Positions 59,623-64,000 of a stretch of DNA of 64,000 nucleotides are shown one piece after another (position 1 is the stretch's first letter; each line of letters starts with the position of its first letter). The DNA is taken from contig DVGC01000057.1 in NCBI GenBank assembly GCA_018712915.1, forward strand, positions 1 through 64,000, in the 5' to 3' direction. Origin of the DNA: Candidatus Copromonas faecavium (nom. illeg.) (lineage in GTDB: Bacteria > Bacillota > Clostridia > Lachnospirales > Lachnospiraceae). A program made the position numbers and the translations under genes. The notes under the pieces were generated by a model, which was not told the origin of the DNA, searched no databases, and saw nothing but the letters and a program-made list of their open reading frames with translations.

Positions 59623-60129
59623 ATTAGCGAATTAATGATTAACGAGCAGATCCGTGACAGGGAGGTTCGTTTGATTGGAGAAAATGGAGAGCAGCTTGGA
59701 ATTATGTCTGCGAAGGAGGCCTATAAAATGGCCAGAGACGCAGAGCTCGACCTGGTGAAAATCGCTCCTACTGCAAAACCGCCGGTTTGCAAAATCATCG
59801 ATTATGGAAAATACAAGTATGAGATGGTCCGTCGGGAGAAGGAAGCGAAAAAGAAGCAGAAAATTATTGAGGTGAAGGAAGTTCGTCTTTCTCCCAATAT
59901 CGATACCAACGACCTGAATACGAAGATTGGATCAGCCAGAAAATTTTTGGAAAAGGGCAATAAGGTAAAGGTAACGCTTCGTTTCCGCGGCCGTGAAATG
60001 GCACATATGAATCAGACGAAATATGTGCTGGATGATTTCGCAGAGAAGCTTTCCGATATCGCTGTGGTTGATAAGCCGTCCAAGATAGAGGGAAGAAGTC
60101 TGGTAATGTTTTTAACTGCGAAGAAATAA
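59623..60129 (+). CDS. infC: Translation initiation factor IF-3, with ATT start codon
   Basis: 168 aa from ATT 59623. GGAGG (59609-59613) lies nine bases before this ATT, giving (M)[18 protein letters not shown], the common Clostridial start; the in-frame ATG at 59635 has 21 bases to the ribosome site and would cut four residues. ATT starts are a known trait of infC, used for autoregulation because IF-3 rejects non-standard starts. N-domain, the lysine-rich linker ([20 protein letters not shown], in part) and C-domain ([12 protein letters not shown]) are intact. First gene of infC-rpmI-rplT. Confidence 0.95.
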   Translation: MSELMINEQIRDREVRLIGENGEQLGIMSAKEAYKMARDAELDLVKIAPTAKPPVCKIIDYGKYKYEMVRREKEAKKKQKIIEVKEVRLSPNIDTNDLNTKIGSARKFLEKGNKVKVTLRFRGREMAHMNQTKYVLDDFAEKLSDIAVVDKPSKIEGRSLVMFLTAKK

Positions 60130-60158
60130 GGAAACTGTATTTTAAGGAGGAATTGATC

Positions 60159-60356
60159 ATGCCTAAAATGAAATCAAGCAAGTCCGCTGCCAAGCGTTTC
60201 AAAAAGACAGGAACCGGTCTGTTAGTAAGAAACAAAGCTTATAAATCCCACATTCTGACAAAGAAATCCACCAAGCGGAAAAGAAATCTCAGAAAAGATA
60301 TCGTTACTGACAGCACAAACAGCAAGGTAATGAAGAAGATTTTACCGTACTTATAA
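60159..60356 (+). CDS. rpmI: Ribosomal protein L35
   Basis: 65 aa, very basic 50S protein. The conserved opening [19 protein letters not shown] (in part) and the [11 protein letters not shown] segment are clear. ATG 60159 is eight bases after AAGGAGG (60144-60150). It is placed 29 bases after infC and 32 before rplT, the universal order, and shares their leader control. Confidence 0.97.
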   Translation: MPKMKSSKSAAKRFKKTGTGLLVRNKAYKSHILTKKSTKRKRNLRKDIVTDSTNSKVMKKILPYL

Positions 60357-60388
60357 TAGATTGAGGATTTAGAAGGAGGAAATAAGCA

Positions 60389-60745
60389 ATGGCAAGAGTG
60401 AAGGGTGGCTTAAACGCCAAGAAAAAACATAATAGAGTGCTGAAGCTGGCCAAGGGCTACAGAGGCGCACGTTCCAAACAGTATAGAGTTGCAAAACAGT
60501 CCGTAATGAGAGCATTAAAGAGCTCCTATGCCGGAAGAAAAGAAAGAAAGAGACAGTTCAGACAGCTTTGGATTGCACGTATCAATGCGGCTGCAAGAAT
60601 GAATGGTCTTTCCTACAGCAAGTTTATGTACGGCTTAAAGCAGGCTGGTGTTGTTATGAACCGTAAGGTTCTTTCTGATATGGCGATTAACGACGCTGAG
60701 AGCTTCGCAAAGCTGGCTGAGTTAGCAAAGAGCAAGCTGAATTAA
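60389..60745 (+). CDS. rplT: Ribosomal protein L20
   Basis: 118 aa 50S assembly protein and likely autoregulator of the operon through the leader at 59428-59583. Begins [20 protein letters not shown] (in part), with the basic [12 protein letters not shown] helix and the C-terminal RNA-binding domain ([20 protein letters not shown], in part; [13 protein letters not shown]). GGAGG precedes the ATG. A strong terminator follows. Confidence 0.98.
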   Translation: MARVKGGLNAKKKHNRVLKLAKGYRGARSKQYRVAKQSVMRALKSSYAGRKERKRQFRQLWIARINAAARMNGLSYSKFMYGLKQAGVVMNRKVLSDMAINDAESFAKLAELAKSKLN

Positions 60746-60798
60746 TTGGACGTTATAAAAAATAGAAAGGTTCCGGAAGATGGGAAGGAACTGGAAGC

Positions 60799-60837
60799 GG
60801 GGATGCAGAAGAGTGAGCTTTCTGCATCCCCGTTTTT
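60799..60837 (+). terminator. Terminator of infC-rpmI-rplT
   Basis: Perfect 12-bp stem GGGGATGCAGAA (60799-60810) with TTCTGCATCCCC (60820-60831), then GTTTTTG. The following 170 bases to 61006 hold nothing I can support. Confidence 0.88.
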
Positions 60838-61006
60838 GCTGCTGCAGCGATAAAGAAATTTTACTGGTCCAGTTTGCGGGAAAGGTTATAAAATATGGTA
60901 ATACCTTTGGAGCAAAAGAAATGGAATGTTCGATGAGTGATTTGAAGGCTGAGGATTCAGATGAAGAATCTTCTGGAATCCTGCATGTAAAACAGTTATC
61001 TGCAGC

Positions 61007-61048
61007 AAAAAAATCGCTGTATCTATCAGAATCAGATAAATACAGCGA
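61007..61048 (-). terminator. Terminator of tRNA-Leu(AAG)
   Basis: TCGCTGTAT (61014-61022) pairs with ATACAGCGA (61040-61048), with an inner TATC/GATA pair; on the minus strand a run of seven T follows (61007-61013). Confidence 0.8.
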
Positions 61049-61062
61049 CTCAAAGGTTTTAA

Positions 61063-61146
61063 TGCGGAAGATGGGACTTGAACCCACACGATGTAACCAC
61101 CACAAGATCCTTAGTCTTGCTCGTCTGCCAGTTCCGACACTTCCGC
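61063..61146 (-). tRNA. tRNA-Leu, anticodon AAG
   Basis: Class II tRNA of 84 bases on the minus strand. Acceptor stem GCGGAAG with CTTCCGC, D arm with ACTGGCAGACG, anticodon arm CAAGA-CTAAGGA-TCTTG (loop CTAAGGA, anticodon AAG, reads CUU and, by inosine or wobble, CUC), a long variable arm and T loop GGTTCAAGTCC. CCA is not encoded. A promoter and terminator flank it. Confidence 0.93.
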
Positions 61147-61181
61147 ATACCGGCTATTTGTTTTTCTTACCGACGCGTAAT

Positions 61182-61210
61182 AATATACCACAGTTTTTTC
61201 CATTTGGCAA
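61182..61210 (-). promoter_or_regulatory. Promoter of tRNA-Leu(AAG)
   Basis: On the minus strand TTGCCA (61205-61210), 17 bases, TATATT (61182-61187). Confidence 0.7.
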
Positions 61211-61265
61211 GTATTTTTTCAAATTTTTTATTCTAAAAAAAATATCAAAAAAATTGAAAAAACAA

Positions 61266-61294
61266 TTGACAAACCTGCACCTATATATTATAAT
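61266..61294 (+). promoter_or_regulatory. Perfect consensus promoter of tRNA-Leu(CAG)
   Basis: TTGACA (61266-61271), 17 bases, TATAAT (61289-61294), preceded by an A/T-rich stretch (61191-61265) with several A and T runs that could serve as an UP element. Confidence 0.9.
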
Positions 61295-61336
61295 AACCCA
61301 TGTCGCTGGTTGAGACAGCAGACAGAAACAAAAAAC

Positions 61337-61420
61337 GCAGAAGTGGCGGAATTGGCAGACGCGCACGGTTCAGGTCCGTGTGGTAGCAATACCGTGAGAG
61401 TTCAAGTCTCTTCTTCTGCA
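61337..61420 (+). tRNA. tRNA-Leu, anticodon CAG
   Basis: Class II tRNA of 84 bases. Acceptor GCAGAAG (61337-61343) with CTTCTGC (61413-61419), D arm with ATTGGCAGACG, anticodon arm CACGG-TTCAGGT-CCGTG (anticodon CAG, reads CUG, a very common Leu codon in these genes), long variable arm, T loop AGTTCAAGTCT. CCA is not encoded. Confidence 0.95.
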
Positions 61421-61424
61421 GCGT

Positions 61425-61455
61425 AAGGGAATCCAATTACGGGTTCCCTTTTCTG
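61425..61455 (+). terminator. Terminator of tRNA-Leu(CAG)
   Basis: AAGGGAA (61425-61431) pairs with TTCCCTT (61444-61450), with inner CC/GG pairs, then TTCTGTTTT. Confidence 0.75.
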
Positions 61456-61648
61456 TTTTGTAAAGATATCGGTTCTGAAATGAATGGAGAGGTGTTTCCT
61501 GGCAGACGATGTATCCCGGAGCCGTTTTTGAGGCGGTACCTGGAAATTTTCTCACCAGGAGGATACGTCTGGTATTTTGAGGAAAAATAGTATATAATAA
61601 CTACGGACCTCGGACAAAGGCCCAGGACTATACTTTTCAGGAGGAGAC

Positions 61649-62383
61649 ATGTTAGAATTACGAGATATTTCCTTTGGCGTGTCGGAAGACCAGGGGAAAA
61701 AGGAAATCTTAAAAAATATTAACCTTGCGATAGAAGACGATAAGTTTGTCGTGATTACAGGTCCCAACGGAGGCGGAAAATCGACTCTCGCCAAGATTAT
61801 CATGGGAATCGAGAAACCGGATTCGGGGGCCATCCTGTTTGAGGGGAAAGACATTACGCAGATGAGCGTGACCGATCGGGCCAATGCGGGAATCAGCTTT
61901 GCTTTTCAGCAGCCGGTGCGCTTTAAGGGAGTTCAGGTCCTTGATCTGATTCGTCTGGCAGCAAGAAAGAAATTATCTGTGGCAGATGCCTGCGAATATC
62001 TTTCGGAAGTCGGACTTTGTGCCAAGGATTACATTAACAGAGAAGTAAATGCCAGTCTGTCCGGCGGTGAACTGAAGCGGATTGAGATTGCAACGGTTCT
62101 TGCAAGGGGAACGAAGCTTTCTGTCTTTGATGAACCGGAAGCAGGGATTGACTTATGGAGTTTCCAGAATCTGATTCGTGTGTTTGAAAACATGCGGGAG
62201 AATACAAAGGGCTCTATCCTGATAATCTCCCATCAGGAGCGTATTTTGGAGATTGCCGATGAAATTGTTGTGATCTCCGACGGGGCAGTTGCGAAACATG
62301 GCCCGAAAGAGGAGATTTTGCCGAAAATTCTCGGGACTTCTTCTGCCCAGGGAAGCTGCGAATTTTACAGGGGGGACAGATAA
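61649..62383 (+). CDS. SufC-like Fe-S cluster assembly ATPase
   Basis: 244 aa ABC-type ATPase of the SufC family. Walker A GPNGGGKST, Q loop FAFQQPVRFKG, signature LSGGELKR, Walker B SVFDEPEAGID, H-loop IISHQERIL; the FDEPEAGID and GITGG-like features mark SufC rather than a transporter, and no permease is near. It works with a SufB/D-type scaffold to build Fe-S clusters. AGGAGGAG is about seven bases before the ATG. Its stop overlaps the start of the next gene by one base, so they are translationally coupled. No sufS, sufU or second SufB/D gene follows. Confidence 0.88.
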   Translation: MLELRDISFGVSEDQGKKEILKNINLAIEDDKFVVITGPNGGGKSTLAKIIMGIEKPDSGAILFEGKDITQMSVTDRANAGISFAFQQPVRFKGVQVLDLIRLAARKKLSVADACEYLSEVGLCAKDYINREVNASLSGGELKRIEIATVLARGTKLSVFDEPEAGIDLWSFQNLIRVFENMRENTKGSILIISHQERILEIADEIVVISDGAVAKHGPKEEILPKILGTSSAQGSCEFYRGDR

Positions 62384-63300
62384 TGGATAAGATTCTGGAA
62401 ACACTTTTGGCCAAGGTGGCCGACCTCCATGGCGTGCCGTCAGGTGCATATAACATCCGTGAAAATGGAAAGGCGGTCAGCAGAAATACAACGGCCAATA
62501 TCGATATTGTCAGCCGGGAGGACGGAAGCGGCATTGATGTGCATGTCAGACCGGGAACGAAAAATGAAAGCGTTCATATTCCGGTTATTTTAAGTCAGAC
62601 CGGCTTCACAGAGCTGGTAAACAATGACTTTTATATTGGAGAGGGAGCTGATGTGACGATTGTGGCCGGCTGCGGAATCCATAACGGAGGCTCTGCTGTT
62701 TCCCGCCACGACGGCATCCACCGGTTTTTTGTTGGAAAAAACGCCAGGTTAAAATATGTGGAAAAGCATTACGGTGAGGGAGACGGAAGCGGAGAGCGGA
62801 TCATGAATCCCAAAACGGAAATCACCATGGAAGAGGGCAGCTATATGGAAATGGAATCCGTTCAGATTAAGGGAATTGATTCCACCAAGCGGGAAACCAT
62901 TGCTCACCTTGGTGCAGGAGCTAAGCTGGTGGTGCAGGAGCGTTTGATGACCCATGGAAATCAGACGGCGGAAAGTGACTTTGATATTTCCATGGACGGG
63001 GTAAATTCCAGTGCCAATGTTATATCCCGTTCAGTGGCCAGAGACCATTCCTACCAGAAATTCTTTTCCAATCTTCAGGGAAACAATCTCTGCGCAGGTC
63101 ATACGGAGTGCGACGCGATTATTATGGACGATGCAAAGATCAGCTCCATTCCGGAAATTACGGCCAATCATCCGGATGCAGCGCTGATTCATGAAGCAGC
63201 CATCGGGAAAATTGCCGGTGAGCAGATTGTTAAGCTGATGACGCTGGGACTGACGGAGGAGGAAGCAGAGGCGCAGATCGTCAACGGATTCTTAAAGTAG
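62383..63300 (+). CDS. SufB/SufD-like Fe-S assembly scaffold, short form
   Basis: 305 aa, about two thirds of a normal SufB. The beta-helix core is clear (FYIGEGADVTIVAGCGIHNGG, in part; FVGKNARLKYVEKHYGEG; GAGAKLVVQERLMTHGNQTA, in part), and the conserved end has GNNLCAGHTECDAI (with a Cys-Ala-Gly-His) and HEAAIGKIAGEQIVKLMTLGLTEEEAE (in part). Such a SufC plus single short SufB pair matches the minimal SUF-like (SMS) layout described for anaerobes. A glutamate/cysteine cluster-binding role is inferred. The stop at 63300 is 55 bases before the next gene. Confidence 0.83.
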   Translation: MDKILETLLAKVADLHGVPSGAYNIRENGKAVSRNTTANIDIVSREDGSGIDVHVRPGTKNESVHIPVILSQTGFTELVNNDFYIGEGADVTIVAGCGIHNGGSAVSRHDGIHRFFVGKNARLKYVEKHYGEGDGSGERIMNPKTEITMEEGSYMEMESVQIKGIDSTKRETIAHLGAGAKLVVQERLMTHGNQTAESDFDISMDGVNSSANVISRSVARDHSYQKFFSNLQGNNLCAGHTECDAIIMDDAKISSIPEITANHPDAALIHEAAIGKIAGEQIVKLMTLGLTEEEAEAQIVNGFLK

Positions 63301-63313
63301 AAGAATATGCCGG

Positions 63314-63341
63314 TGCTTCATATAATGGCATCAATGAAGCA
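63314..63341 (+). other. Hairpin in the leader of the S8 protease gene
   Basis: TGCTTCAT (63314-63321) pairs with ATGAAGCA (63334-63341); the loop holds TATAATGGCATC. No T tract follows. It ends 14 bases before the start codon, and could be chance. Confidence 0.35.
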
Positions 63342-63355
63342 TTGCGAGGCAGAGC

Positions 63356-64000
63356 ATGGAAGACCAGAAGGCGGAAAACCTGTTGAATCTGGCATTGGAT
63401 ACGCCGGAGCCGGAAAGAGAACAAACGGATGAGCTGAATGTGGGCTACGATGCAGTGCAGAAAACATGGGAGCTGATTGTCAAATACAATGGCGATCTGC
63501 AGGATGTGCTTGCCAGGCAGTTCCCGTCGGTCCGGATGGAAGGACTTTTGAACCAGTTTGCCATTCTTACGGTACCGGAGAGCAAAGTGGAAGCAGTGAT
63601 TTCCCTTTCACAAATCGAATATGCAGAAAAACCAAAGAGGCTGTTTTTTGCCGTAAACCAGGCAAGAACGGCCTCTTGTCTTTTACCGGTGCAGTCCGGT
63701 GCAGATGGGCTGACAGGGCGCGGGGTTCTGGTGGCCGTGATCGATTCCGGCATCGACTACTTTCATGAGGATTTCCGGCTGGATAACGGGGAAAGCCGGA
63801 TTCTGTTTCTTTCCGATCAGGTAACGGGAATGGTTTACTCAAAAGAGGAGATAGATGCGGCTCTGCGTACCGGCAGCCGCAGCGAAGGGAAAAAGCTGGT
63901 CCCTTCTGAGGATGGCTCCGGCCATGGAACCGCGGTGGCAGGTATTGCGGCCGGCAACGGCAGGGAAAGCAGCGGCAAATATAAAGGCGTTTCCTGGGAA
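63356..64000 (+). CDS. Subtilisin-like S8 family peptidase, cut by the window edge
   Basis: The first 215 codons of a gene that runs off the right edge, with no stop in frame. The N-terminal part (IVKYNGDLQDVLARQFPSV, ILTVPESKVEAVISL, EKPKRLFFAVNQARTASC) resembles the propeptide-like domain of Clostridial Csp-type S8 proteases. The catalytic domain begins GVLVAVIDSGIDYFHEDF (Asp) and continues to GHGTAVAGIAAG (His); the Ser is beyond the edge. No signal peptide, so cytoplasmic or spore-located. Csp relatives process the germination lytic enzyme SleC; whether this one does is unknown. GAGG six bases before ATG 63356 is a modest ribosome site. Confidence 0.85.
   Translation, partial: MEDQKAENLLNLALDTPEPEREQTDELNVGYDAVQKTWELIVKYNGDLQDVLARQFPSVRMEGLLNQFAILTVPESKVEAVISLSQIEYAEKPKRLFFAVNQARTASCLLPVQSGADGLTGRGVLVAVIDSGIDYFHEDFRLDNGESRILFLSDQVTGMVYSKEEIDAALRTGSRSEGKKLVPSEDGSGHGTAVAGIAAGNGRESSGKYKGVSWE

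Noticed and set aside
60780-61313. A 177-codon plus-strand frame after rplT
   Set aside because: It starts inside the rplT terminator and runs through the minus-strand tRNA-Leu and its promoter; no family and poor composition.

Overview
This window looks like ordinary core chromosome from an endospore-forming, Gram-positive anaerobe of the Lachnospiraceae (Clostridia); genus and species cannot be read from it. The evidence is the spoIIAA-spoIIAB-sigF operon and a spoVA operon, tig-clpP-clpX-lon-ysxC synteny, two T-box leaders, DUF4364, DUF5716 and DUF5717 proteins, consensus TTGACA-17-TATAAT promoters, strong GGAGG ribosome sites, and moderate GC with many GTG/TTG starts. I see no rRNA, phage, insertion sequence, integrase or CRISPR array.

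Layout. 1-2106: a DUF975 membrane protein with a Gly/Tyr/Asn/Gln-rich tail, then a DJ-1 protein. 2247-8628: protein quality control (trigger factor, ClpP, ClpX, Lon) and the GTPase YsxC. 8625-9152 (minus): DUF4364. 9463-16521: a tightly packed cassette of three poorly understood proteins (1193-aa DUF5717, Hsp70/actin-like DUF5716, a TPR-like protein) with uronate isomerase UxaC at its end. 16585-20145: a T-box leader, a GNAT acetyltransferase and ValRS. 20375-23142: FolC, a 47-aa protein and a membrane TPR protein. 23443-29526: the forespore locus (spoIIAA/AB/sigF; a 52-aa membrane protein plus spoVAA/AB/AC; an unfamiliar secreted protein; spoVAD/AE). 29552-32913: an FecCD-type metal-chelate ABC importer behind a candidate attenuator leader. 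33065-35719 (minus): class A PBP. 35907-39694: YigZ, TypA/BipA, DUF523 and methylglyoxal synthase. 39814-43804: T-box and PheST. 43930-48418: enolase, SecG, RNase R and SmpB. 48525-51358: a TrpX-type ABC importer. 51430-54034: RecQ and, convergent, TraX. 54367-54710: tmRNA. 54858-58984: small membrane and DUF proteins and a MATE exporter. 59393-60745: the infC-rpmI-rplT operon with its attenuator leader and an ATT start codon. 61063-61420: two divergent tRNA-Leu genes. 61649-63300: a two-gene SufC/SufB-like Fe-S assembly pair. 63356-64000: an S8 protease cut by the window edge.

How it fits together. Many genes serve translation and its quality control: ValRS, PheRS, IF3/L35/L20, tRNA-Leu, and the trans-translation set RNase R, SmpB and tmRNA within 9 kb, alongside trigger factor and the ClpXP and Lon proteases. 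A second theme is sporulation: sigma-F and its regulators lie directly before spoVA, and a sequence matching the sigma-G consensus exactly (24994-25023) sits between them.

The best candidates for undescribed biology are the DUF5717-DUF5716-TPR cassette with its structured leader, the secreted protein and repeat-bearing leader inside the spoVA locus, the unclassified leader before the FecCD importer, and the terminator-like hairpin that contains the ribosome-binding site of eno.
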